Origin: UMGS1649 sp964481385
GTDB taxonomy: Bacteria; Bacillota; Clostridia; TANB77; CAG-465
DNA: 9,077 nt
NCBI GenBank assembly: GCA_964481385.1
Contig: CAYZTN010000051.1
Coordinates: forward strand, 1 to 9,077
Direction: 5' to 3'
The notes beneath the pieces were generated by a model, which had not been told where the DNA came from, searched no databases, and saw only the letters and a list, made by a program, of their open reading frames with translations. Each line of letters starts with the position of its first letter. Position 1 is the stretch's first letter. A program made the translations under genes and the position numbers. Of the stretch, positions 1 through 7,100 are shown one piece after another.

Positions 1-84
1 TTGTGTTCCCTCATTTTGTGTTGCCTTTTTTAAGATCGGCTGTGAATAGTAACGTTTTAGATTATTAAAATTTAACATTCGCAA

Positions 85-516
85 TTAATTGAATAGCATA
101 TTCATTGCTTCCTCTTCACTATAGCCATCCAATATCAAATCGACATAATACTTAATATCACGTTTAAGTCTTTTTGTATCACTCCTAAGAATAATTGAAG
201 GGTCTGCTAATTTATGCAATGTTCCAAACTTTAACTGATCATACCTCGGGTTTATATACCAATCCGTTTCATAAGCTACATCATAATTCTTATGCAAAAG
301 TTCAAACTTTTTAATAAAAGGACTTAACCCTTTTATTTTTTCAAACTTTAAAGCCAAGATATGTGAACAACCGGGCAGCCGTTGGAGTACTAATTCCGAA
401 AATATGGTGTCAAACGAACTACGTCTTAACCTAAAAGGTATAGCCACCAAATTCTTGCATTCTATGCACCCAACATCTAATTTTTCAAATACACTTACTA
501 CAACAGCGTTATACAT
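85..516 (-). CDS. Hypothetical protein, 143 aa, unrecognised family
   Basis: I do not recognise this protein. It is 143 residues long, probably soluble, with no signal peptide or clear membrane helix. The N-terminal half is mixed and beta-like (VVVSVFEKLDV) with a close cysteine pair (GCIECKN, Cys17/Cys20), which on its own is too little for a zinc site. The C-terminal half is basic and then helical (DTKRLKRDIKYYVDLILDGYSEEEAMNMLF). The ATG is supported by an AAGGAG Shine-Dalgarno site 7-8 nt upstream. The gene has its own promoter (571-599), so it is probably a single-gene unit, separated from the pilin-like gene upstream by a hairpin at 598-633. A 20-bp perfect palindrome sits in the leader just before the ribosome binding site, which suggests control by a DNA-binding protein or an RNA hairpin. 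That it is a real gene is likely from the promoter, RBS and intact frame; its function is unknown. Confidence 0.75.
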   Translation of the reverse strand: MYNAVVVSVFEKLDVGCIECKNLVAIPFRLRRSSFDTIFSELVLQRLPGCSHILALKFEKIKGLSPFIKKFELLHKNYDVAYETDWYINPRYDQLKFGTLHKLADPSIILRSDTKRLKRDIKYYVDLILDGYSEEEAMNMLFN

Positions 517-530
517 TTATTTTCTCCTTT

Positions 531-550
531 CATTTAATAATTATTAAATG
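531..550. repeat. Perfect 20-bp palindrome in the leader of the 143-aa gene
   Basis: CATTTAATAATTATTAAATG is identical to its own reverse complement. It lies between the predicted transcription start (about 564) and the Shine-Dalgarno site of the 85-516 gene. Its core half-site TTTAATAA/TTATTAAA recurs in the inverted repeat at 598-633. It could be an operator for a dimeric regulator, or form an RNA hairpin beside the ribosome binding site. The sequence is all A/T except at the two ends, so chance is not excluded. Confidence 0.6.
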
Positions 551-570
551 ATAATCTCTTAACTGCTACA

Positions 571-599
571 AGTATATCATAGTCATAAACGTAAATCAA
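571..599 (-). promoter_or_regulatory. Predicted sigma-A promoter of the 143-aa gene
   Basis: On the minus strand the -35 box TTGATT (599-594) and the -10 box TATACT (576-571) are separated by 17 nt, and a TG one base upstream of the -10 makes it an extended -10. The predicted start near 564 gives a leader of about 48 nt. The -35 box overlaps the outer arm of the terminator-like inverted repeat 598-633. Confidence 0.6.
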
Positions 600-633
600 A
601 TCCAATTTAATAAAAAATTATTAAATTGGATTT
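598..633 (-). terminator. 16-bp inverted repeat, likely terminator of the pilin-like gene
   Basis: Two perfect 16-base arms (598-613 and 618-633) flank a 4-nt A-run loop (U-run in the leftward transcript). The hairpin lies about 48 nt after the stop of the 681-1802 gene. The trailing U-tract is short (GATTT), so it is a weaker fit to the classic intrinsic terminator, and it may instead work in either direction or as a protein site. The inner half-site is the same as in the palindrome at 531-550. Confidence 0.55.
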
Positions 634-680
634 TACTAAAATATAATAGCTATCGCTAATACTTAATAATCGTAATAAAA

Positions 681-1802
681 TTATTTTAAATAAAGAGCTA
701 CTCGGAAACCATCACCAGCTCCAGGTGAAGTAATTTCAGCAGTATACCTATAAGAAGCAGAATACTCTTGCCCTTCAGCAGGATAAAAGCCTCCCCTTAA
801 AACACACTCGCCTGAAACAGTTTTTTCCATAGTCATCTCTTGAATGTTACCCGCTAAATCATATATATTCTTCGCTTTCCATTCTTCATTCAAACCTGTA
901 ATGTAATTCCAACCAGAACTTTCATTATCTGCATAATTTCCCCAAGTATGTGAATCCACTATATTATGAGAAATATCAGACACAAAGTTCATTACAGCAT
1001 CCCACTGTACACCATAACACAAAGTCGAAACTATAGCTGAATTATTCTTATACATGTTTCTAGACAAAGCAATTGCACCATTCGTTTCACCACTTAAAAG
1101 CACAGCGTTATACACAAAAAATCCTTTTTTGCTAACAACTTCGTGTGCATCCGTTATTCCGCCTCTTTCTCCACTTGCCTCACCATCTCCCGCTTCAAAG
1201 CGTGCTATATAAAATCCATGATACTCTTGTACAGATTTACACATATCATAATATTCCTCTGTATAATCATCTATAAAGTCATCACTTAATGAACCACTCA
1301 TTTTATATATTCCAGAATTTGTTTCTGTTTCTACCGCAGTCCCTCTTTTAAATATATATTTGAAACTTTCATATAATCCATTATCATCTTTATTTTCACT
1401 TTCAGATAAAGTATATTCAACTGGTACCCATACAAATTGATTTCCTTTTCGATCTTCTATTACCAAACCAGTCTCTTTATCTCCTTCAACATAATGGAAA
1501 CCATCAGGTACTACCACTCCTTTAGAAGTTGTAACTACTTTGTGTTTTTCAGCATTCCATGTTATGGTTGTATCACCGTATGTTTGAGGTACAGGATTAT
1601 ATCCCATAATTCCATCCGATAACATTAGCGTTTTTGCTTCCTCAATTTGCTGTATCTCTGTTTTTTTTACAGTATCGTTCGCTTGCGTTATAATATTAGT
1701 ATTAGACAATGTTAATATTACCGTAGTAGCTAAAATGCTTAATACGATTATAGTTATTACAAGTACAATAAGTGAAATTGCATTTTTGTTTTTTAATTTC
1801 AT
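681..1802 (-). CDS. Pilin-like N-terminus fused to a formylglycine-generating-enzyme/C-type-lectin-fold domain
   Basis: A 373-residue surface protein. Residues 1-6 are basic, 7-33 form a prepilin-like hydrophobic segment (AISLIVLVITIIVLSILATT), and 35-65 are polar and helical, as in type IV pilins. From about residue 100 on, landmarks of the FGE-sulfatase (SUMF1) family appear in order: FVWVPV (~123-128), GFYIARFEAG (~196-205), IYDLAGNIQEM (~313-323), VLRGG (~334-338) and C-terminal GFRVAL (~365-370). The paired catalytic cysteines expected of active FGE after RGG are absent, so a binding or structural role is more likely than enzymatic. The prepilin site is unusual: Ala instead of Gly before the cleavage point and no Glu at +5. 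I chose the ATG at 1802 because AAGGA lies 8 nt upstream; an ATG at 1811 would add MEK but abuts the Shine-Dalgarno site. A weak promoter (TTAAAT-17-TATATT, 1854-1882) may precede it, or it is read from the DUF3592 gene 97 nt upstream. A second family member ends at 9034. Similar folds serve as diversity-generating retroelement targets, but no such element is seen here. Confidence 0.88.
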   Translation of the reverse strand: MKLKNKNAISLIVLVITIIVLSILATTVILTLSNTNIITQANDTVKKTEIQQIEEAKTLMLSDGIMGYNPVPQTYGDTTITWNAEKHKVVTTSKGVVVPDGFHYVEGDKETGLVIEDRKGNQFVWVPVEYTLSESENKDDNGLYESFKYIFKRGTAVETETNSGIYKMSGSLSDDFIDDYTEEYYDMCKSVQEYHGFYIARFEAGDGEASGERGGITDAHEVVSKKGFFVYNAVLLSGETNGAIALSRNMYKNNSAIVSTLCYGVQWDAVMNFVSDISHNIVDSHTWGNYADNESSGWNYITGLNEEWKAKNIYDLAGNIQEMTMEKTVSGECVLRGGFYPAEGQEYSASYRYTAEITSPGAGDGFRVALYLK

Positions 1803-1898
1803 CTTTTCCATCCTTCCTTCGTTATAAGTAAAGTATGAGTAATTAATTTATATAATATACATTTGGATAATGCTATATTTAATTTTTTAATAATATCT

Positions 1899-2579
1899 TT
1901 ACTTCTTTTCTAATTCTTCTAGTGATAAATAATATTCTTTACGATCAGTTACATCAATATACACTGGAAATGTTGTTATATTTCTTTCTTTTATTTCATT
2001 TTCTGGATCATAACAAATTCTTTCGCTTTTAAAAGTTCTTTCTTCTCCTGTAACGTTATCTTTCCCAATACAAATTATAATATATGAAGATCTACCATTT
2101 ACACTATGTGAATAATCTATCGTTACTTCTTTAAAATCTGCATATATTTTATCTCCAGTTTTTAGCATTATCTTTTTTCTAACCGATTTATTAAAAATCG
2201 TTACTATACCACTAGCTCCAAAAAGCAGTCCAACTAAAATCGCTATAATTCCATTCCTATAAGATATCTTTGTTTTTATACTAGTTGGATTAGTTGCATC
2301 ATAATAAATTGTTTCTATTGAACCTTTTGTCACACGAGAACCTGTTGAATAATTACCTTCATACATTTCTCCATTAACTTTATACTTTACATAAACATCA
2401 TAATGAAGAGAGTCAACATCACTATCTTCAATAACACTCATTACTGTTGCAGTAGTTTGTACTGCATTTTCTTCGAATTTAGCCATTGAAATAATATTAG
2501 ATATTCCTAATATTATAAAAAATACACCAAATAGCATGAATACTATTGATATATGCCATTTTTCACGTTTCTCTTTCAT
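1899..2579 (-). CDS. DUF3592-type membrane protein
   Basis: A 226-residue membrane protein of unknown function. Helix one is at about 10-32 (ISIVFMLFGVFFIILGISNI) and helix two at about 108-130 (RNGIIAILVGLLFGASGIVTIF). Between them is a beta-rich domain with the usual DUF3592 pattern: TTATVMSVIEDS, then YDVYVKYKVNGEMYEGNY, then a turn YYDATNPTS. A second beta-rich domain follows helix two (about 140-226), with YIIICIGKDNVTGEERTF and FPVYIDVTDRKEYYLSLEEL, as in longer DUF3592 members. The start is set by GGGAGG about 8 nt before the ATG. It has a consensus promoter (2631-2659) with a nearby 19-bp repeat, and is divergent from the membrane-anchored gene at 2765. It may be co-transcribed with the pilin-like gene downstream. 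The family call rests on pattern recognition and could be checked by a domain search. Confidence 0.8.
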   Translation of the reverse strand: MKEKREKWHISIVFMLFGVFFIILGISNIISMAKFEENAVQTTATVMSVIEDSDVDSLHYDVYVKYKVNGEMYEGNYSTGSRVTKGSIETIYYDATNPTSIKTKISYRNGIIAILVGLLFGASGIVTIFNKSVRKKIMLKTGDKIYADFKEVTIDYSHSVNGRSSYIIICIGKDNVTGEERTFKSERICYDPENEIKERNITTFPVYIDVTDRKEYYLSLEELEKK

Positions 2580-2599
2580 TTATCTCGCCTCCCACATCT

Positions 2600-2658
2600 T
2601 TTGTAAAATTTTCTTTCATCTTCAATGTATATTATATAATTTGTAAAATTTTCTGTCA
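2600..2658. repeat. 19-bp direct repeat pair over the DUF3592 promoter
   Basis: The 19-mer TTTGTAAAATTTTCTTTCA at 2600-2618 recurs at 2640-2658 with one mismatch (G for T at position 16), exactly 40 bp apart. The 2640 copy covers most of the -35 box and most of the spacer of the leftward promoter; the 2600 copy falls just downstream of the predicted start (about 2624). This is a typical layout for a regulator binding two sites about four helical turns apart. A duplicated promoter fragment is the alternative. Confidence 0.7.
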
Positions 2659-2659
2659 A
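2631..2659 (-). promoter_or_regulatory. Consensus sigma-A promoter of the DUF3592 gene
   Basis: Minus strand TTGACA (2659-2654), 17-nt spacer, TATAAT (2636-2631): both boxes match consensus in full with the ideal spacing. The predicted start near 2624 gives a leader of about 45 nt. Confidence 0.85.
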
Positions 2660-2695
2660 TATTATTAATGTTTTTTGGGTCCTTTTCAAAAATTA

Positions 2696-2724
2696 TTGAC
2701 AAAATTATTGCTTTTATTTAAAAT
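2696..2724 (+). promoter_or_regulatory. Near-consensus sigma-A promoter of the rightward pair
   Basis: TTGACA (2696-2701), 17-nt spacer, TAAAAT (2719-2724). The predicted start near 2731 gives a leader of about 34 nt before the ATG at 2765. A 10-bp direct repeat AAAATTATTG (2689-2698 and 2701-2710) overlaps the -35 box. The -35 boxes of the two divergent promoters are only 36 bp apart, so a regulator bound between them could act on both. Confidence 0.8.
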
Positions 2725-2764
2725 ATATGTGAATATTATACAAAAGAAAGGGGGGATTTTTAGT

Positions 2765-3490
2765 ATGGACAACAAAAAAATTTCTATTAGTTTAACTACT
2801 GTAATAATAATAGCTATTATTATCATAGCTCTAATTATTGGATTAATATCATTCTTTATATACAATAAAATGGACACTGAAAGTAATAATGATAATAATA
2901 AGCAAAGCGAAAGTCATTTAGATAACAATGATGATGTAATTACAAATAATAATTCTCAAGTTCCTAACAATTCAGGAAATATTCCTAGTTCATCAACATC
3001 AAATTCTGCAACTGGTAAGGCATCTTCTAAACAAAATCCATTAGCTATTGGTGAATGGGGCATCTCATCAAAATATATTTCTAGCAAATATGTAGATATT
3101 CCTACAAGAATTACAAATGTTACAAGAGGTTCTTCTGCCGCACAAGAAGTTAAACAATATTTAACAAGTGGTTCTTCTATTTATAAATACGAAGATGCAA
3201 AAGAAGGTATGGAATGGGCTGTTATAGAATACGACATTGACTTAACACAAATTGAAAGAGAAACTACTGCAGACTTATATACATCTGTAACAGGTACTGG
3301 AGATAACAGATCAATAAAATATAATGGCACTATATATATTTTATCAACTGTCAATATGACTCCTAACAATTATACAAAAGGAAATATTGAGACTTGCAAA
3401 TTTGCAGTTCAGTTACCAATAGGTTGCACAGATTATCTAATAGTTCTAGGTTCTTCACCTGGTTCACAAGCATACTTTATTGGAAAATAA
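2765..3490 (+). CDS. Membrane-anchored extracellular protein, DUF4352-like C-terminal domain
   Basis: A 241-residue protein with a short basic N-terminus, one strong membrane helix (about 10-34, VIIIAIIIIALIIGLISFFI), a low-complexity linker rich in Asn, Ser and Asp (about 36-90), and a beta-rich extracellular domain (about 91-241). There is no lipobox, so it is likely held by the uncleaved helix. The domain pattern (GEWGISSKYISSKYVDIPTRITNVTRG as segments, then EGMEWAVIEYDIDL, then FAVQLPIG and DYLIVLGS) resembles DUF4352/telokin-like Ig-fold domains that often follow such linkers in Gram-positive surface proteins; the exact family is uncertain. The start is set by the AAAGGGGGG Shine-Dalgarno site about 8 nt before the ATG; a TTG at 2675 is open but lies upstream of the predicted transcription start. 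The 60-aa gene follows after 29 nt, probably in the same transcript. The role is unknown; binding or sensing at the cell surface is an inference. Confidence 0.85.
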   Translation: MDNKKISISLTTVIIIAIIIIALIIGLISFFIYNKMDTESNNDNNKQSESHLDNNDDVITNNNSQVPNNSGNIPSSSTSNSATGKASSKQNPLAIGEWGISSKYISSKYVDIPTRITNVTRGSSAAQEVKQYLTSGSSIYKYEDAKEGMEWAVIEYDIDLTQIERETTADLYTSVTGTGDNRSIKYNGTIYILSTVNMTPNNYTKGNIETCKFAVQLPIGCTDYLIVLGSSPGSQAYFIGK

Positions 3491-3519
3491 CAATTAAATA
3501 ATTTGTAGAAGGATATGTT

Positions 3520-3702
3520 ATGCTAGATTTGATAATGATTGTATATGTAATTATCATGGCTGACATTGAATTAGCTTATTTGCTATTGCAAGCTGACAAA
3601 CTTGTAAAACAAGACAAACTAAAAAACAGCAAAACATTTGAAGATACTACAAAAAAGATAAGAAAAAGTGGAATATTTTGGGTAAGGGGTTTTATACGTT
3701 AA
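3520..3702 (+). CDS. Small hypothetical protein, 60 aa, hydrophobic N-terminus
   Basis: I do not recognise this protein. Residues 1-24 are largely hydrophobic (MLDLIMIVYVIIMADIELAYLL, with two acidic residues inside), then the chain is basic (KLVKQDKLKNSK, KKIRKSGIF). It could be a small membrane-associated protein. The ATG has a good AGAAGGA Shine-Dalgarno site 6 nt upstream, and it begins 29 nt after the stop of the membrane-anchored gene on the same strand, so co-transcription is likely. The alternative ATG at codon 13 has no such site. The frame ends 12 bases before the hairpin at the tail of the group II intron relic, so its downstream flank was changed by that insertion and the original C-terminus cannot be ruled out as altered. 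Confidence 0.55.
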   Translation: MLDLIMIVYVIIMADIELAYLLLQADKLVKQDKLKNSKTFEDTTKKIRKSGIFWVRGFIR

Positions 3703-3714
3703 AAATAAAATGAA

Positions 3715-3772
3715 GCTATCAGCTTGAGAAATTATGTTAATTGTAAAAACATAATTTTCTTAAGTTGACAGC
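3715..3772 (-). other. Hairpin in the position of intron domain VI
   Basis: On the minus strand GCTGTCA pairs with TGATAGC at the base (one G-U). The stem then continues with two A/C mismatches and one bulged A to TTATGTT/AACATAA closing a 9-nt loop. It starts 7 nt after domain V. It is longer and more AT-rich than typical domain VI and no clear branch-point A bulges from the 3' side. It is followed by TTCATTTTATTTTT, so it may now also act as a terminator for leftward transcripts. Confidence 0.55.
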
Positions 3773-3779
3773 ATTGCAC

Positions 3780-3811
3780 ACCACCGTACGTGCCGTTCAG
3801 CATACAGCGAT
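3780..3811 (-). ncRNA. Group II intron domain V
   Basis: The 32-nt minus-strand element folds as a textbook domain V. A 9-bp lower stem (ATCGCTGTA with TACGGTGGT, including several G-U pairs), a 2-nt CG bulge on the 3' side, a 4-bp upper stem (TGCT with GGCA) and a GAAC tetraloop. The catalytic triad near the base of the 5' arm is CGC, which is characteristic of group IIC introns, rather than AGC. The fold is intact even though the neighbouring maturase is broken. Confidence 0.85.
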
Positions 3812-3821
3812 TCAATTTATA

Positions 3822-4022
3822 TTAAATATGAACTTTTTCATATTGGTCTAGTAGAAATACTGGACCTCTTTTTCTTGATCTTTCATTGTTTATAGCAAAT
3901 TGAATATATCTAGTTTTGAATATTTTATAATGACCTTTTCTTGTATTTGCATAATAAAATGCTATTTCAAGATATAGTCCAAGTTTCTATATTATTTCGC
4001 ATCTTTTACGTATCCTTATCTA
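3822..4022 (-). pseudogene. C-terminal fragment of a group II intron maturase/reverse transcriptase
   Basis: Reading leftward in one frame to the TAA at 3824-3822 gives a tail with the hallmarks of group II intron-encoded proteins: KLGLYLEIAFYYANTRKG, then IQFAINNERSRKRGPVF and YEKVHI at the end. These correspond to the family's maturase-domain pattern (R-x-R..., KLGI, YANTRKGYW, a region of AL-NE-L-GF, and a C-terminal Y-VH). The same frame continues upstream as RIRKRCEII past an amber codon at 3989-3987, and meets a second amber at 4022-4020, about where a conserved Trp is often found. All the reverse transcriptase motifs are absent, so this is a dead remnant, not a gene. Its end 10 nt before domain V confirms the assignment. 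The call rests on motif recognition, supported by the adjoining RNA element. Confidence 0.82.
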
Positions 4023-4054
4023 GTTATTTTAGTATTATCAAAACTTAAACAATA

Positions 4055-4082
4055 TAAACAAAAGATTTCTTTATTTTGTTTA
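4055..4082 (-). terminator. Weak candidate hairpin downstream of dnaE
   Basis: TAAACAAAA (4055-4063) pairs perfectly with TTTTGTTTA (4074-4082) around a 10-nt loop, about 25 nt after the dnaE stop. It has a single G-C pair and only a mild U-rich tail, so it is a poor terminator at best. The hairpin 3715-3772 is an alternative end for the dnaE transcript. Confidence 0.3.
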
Positions 4083-4107
4083 ATAAGTTATGATATACAG
4101 ACAATTC

Positions 4108-7100
4108 CTAAATAAATTTAACGTTATCAACTCCATACACCATGCAAAGCTTTTGCTTCAGCTCATCGTTTGCTTCAACCCACCATTTCCTAGCGAGTTT
4201 ATTCACATGTCCTGTTTTTTCAAAATAAATATATACAGGTATATCCCCTAGATTTTCTTTTACACTCTCAAGCACCTTATTTAGCTCTGCTATCTCTTCG
4301 TTTTCTTCTATGTTTTGAAGTTTAATATATACCTTACTCACTTTTTCTTTGTTATCATTTTCTAGTTCTTTTGTCTTCTCAATTATTATTTTAGGCTTTT
4401 CTCCCTCTTTAATGCTAATCTTTCCTTCTATACACACTATTTTATCTTCTTTTAAAATGTCTGTGTATCTTTCATATATATTTGGGAATGCAATAAGTTC
4501 GATACTTCCATGTAAATCTGTAAATTCTCCAAAACACATCTGTCTATTACTTTTTGTAAATATCTTTTTTATACCTGTAATCATTCCGGCCATCACCACT
4601 TGTTTATTGTCATATGACACGGTAACCACTTCATTTACTAAATCTTCCGCATCACTACTGTTTAAAGTTGCTACACTTTCGTTTAGTTCTTTTGAAGTAA
4701 CTGTACTTAAAGTTCCAATTTGTCTTGCAAAGTCATCTAAAGGGTTTCCAGATACATAAAGCCCCATCATTTCTTTTTCCATGTCTAGCATCTCTTTTGC
4801 ACTTATTCCTCTACCGTTTTTCCTTATAGCTAAGTCGGCGTGCTTTGTTTCCTCACTTCCAATGTTAAACAAGTTTATTTGATTTACCATGTTATTTCTT
4901 TTTTCATTAGATATTGAATCCATGATAGCTTCAAAATTTTCCAGCATTTCATACCTTGTAAAGTTTGGCTCGAGTTCATCAAACGCTCCAGCTTTTATCA
5001 AACTTTCAACACATTTTTTGTTTACTTTTTCAGAAGATATTCGTTTCAAGAAGTCTACAAGACTTGTGTATTTTCCGTTTATTTTTCTATCTGCAACTAT
5101 ACTTTCTATTGCACCTTCGCCAATATTTTTAATTGAGGCTAATGCAAAACGTATATTTTTGTTTATTACCGCAAACCTCGCATAACTTTCGTTAATATCT
5201 GGTCTTAACACTTTTATTCCAAGTGCTTTACATTCTTCAATGTACTCTGGTACTTTATCTAAGTTTCCTAAAAAGCTATTCATGTTAGCTGCCATAAATT
5301 CTGCTGGATAGTGTGCTTTTAAATATGCTGTCTCATACGACACAACAGCATATGCTGCTGCATGAGATTTGTTAAACGCATATTTTGCAAACTCAGCCAT
5401 TTCGTCAAATATCTTGTTTGCACTTGTCTCATCTACACCACGTAAGGCCGCTCCTTCTACAAACACTTTTCTTTCGGCATTCATTACATCTAGCTTTTTC
5501 TTTCCCATTGCTCTACGCACAATATCTGCACGGCCCAAAGAATAGCCCGCAAGCTCTCTAAATATTTGCATTACTTGTTCTTGGTATATCATGCAACCGT
5601 TAGTCTCTTTAAGTATTGGAATAAGAGAAGGGTGCGTGTACTCTACTTCATCTGGGTTATTTTTTCCTTTAATATATCTTGGTATTTGGTCCATTGGTCC
5701 AGGCCTATATAGCGCGAGCATTACGGCAATATCTGCAATACATGTAGGTTTTAACTCCATTAAAACTTGCCTAAAACCACCGCTTTCCATTTGAAATATT
5801 CCACTTGTTTTTCCTTCCGCAAGCAATCTATATACAGCCTCGTCGTCATATTTTTTACCAAAATCAACGTCTATACCATGTATTCTTTTTACTAGCTTTT
5901 TGGTATCTGCAATTACAGTCAAAGTCCTTAGCCCTAAAAAGTCCATTTTAAGCAGTCCAAGCTCTTCTAAAGTAGTCATTGTATACTGCGTAGATATTTG
6001 CTCTTGATTTAAGTATAGCGGTACATAATCTGAAACTGGAAGTCTTGTTATTACAACACCTGCCGCATGAGTTGAAGCATGGCGTGGAAGTCCCTCAAGT
6101 TTTAGAGATATTTCTATTATTTTTCTTGCATCTGCATCTGTATCATATACTGCTTTAAGTTCTGAATTTATTTCTAGTGCCTTGGTTAAATTCATGCCCA
6201 TTTCGTGTGGTATCATTTTAGCTATTTCGTCTGCCTTTTGATATGGCGTGTCTAACACACGTGCTACGTCACGCACTGCTGCTCTTGCTTTCATTGTTCC
6301 AAAAGTTATAATCTGAGCAACATGGTCTGCGCCATAGCGTCTTCCTACATAGTCTATTACTTCCTGCCTTCTTTCATAGCAAAAATCTATATCAAAATCG
6401 GGCATAGAAACACGCTCTGGGTTTAAAAACCTTTCAAATATTAAGCCAAATTCTAGTGGATCTATATCTGTTATTTCACTTAAATATGCAGCAATAGAGC
6501 CTGCTCCAGAACCACGTCCAGGTCCTACTGGTATACCTACACTTTTGGCATAACGTATGAAGTCTGAAACTATTAAGAAGTAGTCTATAAAGCCCATTTT
6601 GTCTATTACTTCAAGCTCATAGTCTAGCCTTTTTATAACTTCCGCATGCTTTTCTTCTGGATATCTTTTAGGCACTGCCTCATAGCAAATATTTTTAAAA
6701 TATTCAAAGTGCGAAGGATTTCCTTCTATCTTAAACTCTGGCAATTGGTAATTTCCAAACTCAAACTCTACATTACACATATTTGCTATTTTTACCGTAT
6801 TTTCTATCGCTTCTGGGAAGTTCTTAAACGACTCTTTCATTTTTTCTGGCGACTTCACATAAAACTCATTTGTTTCAAAACGCATTCTATCTTCGTCAGA
6901 CAACTTCTTTTTTGTTTGAATACACAAAAGCACTTCGTGGAAAAAGTAATCGTCTTCTGTTAAATAATGGCAGTCATTTGTTGCAACAAGTGGAAGTCCA
7001 AGTTCTCTAGATATCATTATTAAATGTTGATTTACAAGCATTTGCTCTTTGTATTTGTTGTCTTGCATTTCAAGATAATATCTGCCTTTAAAAATTTCGC

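Larger units (their letters stand above)
3715..4022 (-). mobile_element. 3' relic of a group II intron (probably group IIC)
   Basis: Reading leftward, three parts appear in the order expected at an intron's 3' end: the last ~65 codons of a maturase (4019-3822), domain V (3811-3780) and a long hairpin in the domain VI position (3772-3715). The maturase stop is only 10 nt from domain V, as in intact introns. The 5' domains and most of the reverse transcriptase are missing, since dnaE ends at 4108 and there is no room for them. The CGC triad in domain V and a maturase without a C-terminal endonuclease domain suggest group IIC, whose members insert behind terminator hairpins. That fits a site between convergent genes. 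It cannot move by itself. Confidence 0.8.

Noticed and set aside
1..84. Possible gene start at 14 (ATG, minus strand, preceded by AAAAAGG) and a repeated AACACAA motif at the left edge
   Set aside because: Only four codons are inside the window and the Shine-Dalgarno match is weak; the repeat is only seven bases. Nothing can be supported in this stretch.
681..830. Variable repeat of a diversity-generating retroelement at the 3' end of the pilin-like gene
   Set aside because: The fold fits, but no template repeat or reverse transcriptase is in the window and no codon pattern typical of adenine mutagenesis stands out. Kept as a question, not a feature.
2675..2764. Upstream TTG start extending the membrane-anchored protein by 30 residues
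   Set aside because: It lies upstream of the predicted transcription start, has no Shine-Dalgarno site, and the ATG at 2765 has a strong one directly before the basic-plus-helix N-terminus.
3822..4022. Reverse transcriptase of a defence system or retron
   Set aside because: The tail motifs, the lack of catalytic motifs and the domain V directly after it fit a broken group II intron maturase.
4349..4759. 136-codon open frame on the plus strand inside dnaE, and similar ones at 4889, 5591, 6646 and 7421
   Set aside because: They lie antisense to conserved dnaE coding sequence, have low-complexity Phe/Ser/Leu-rich translations and no ribosome binding sites.
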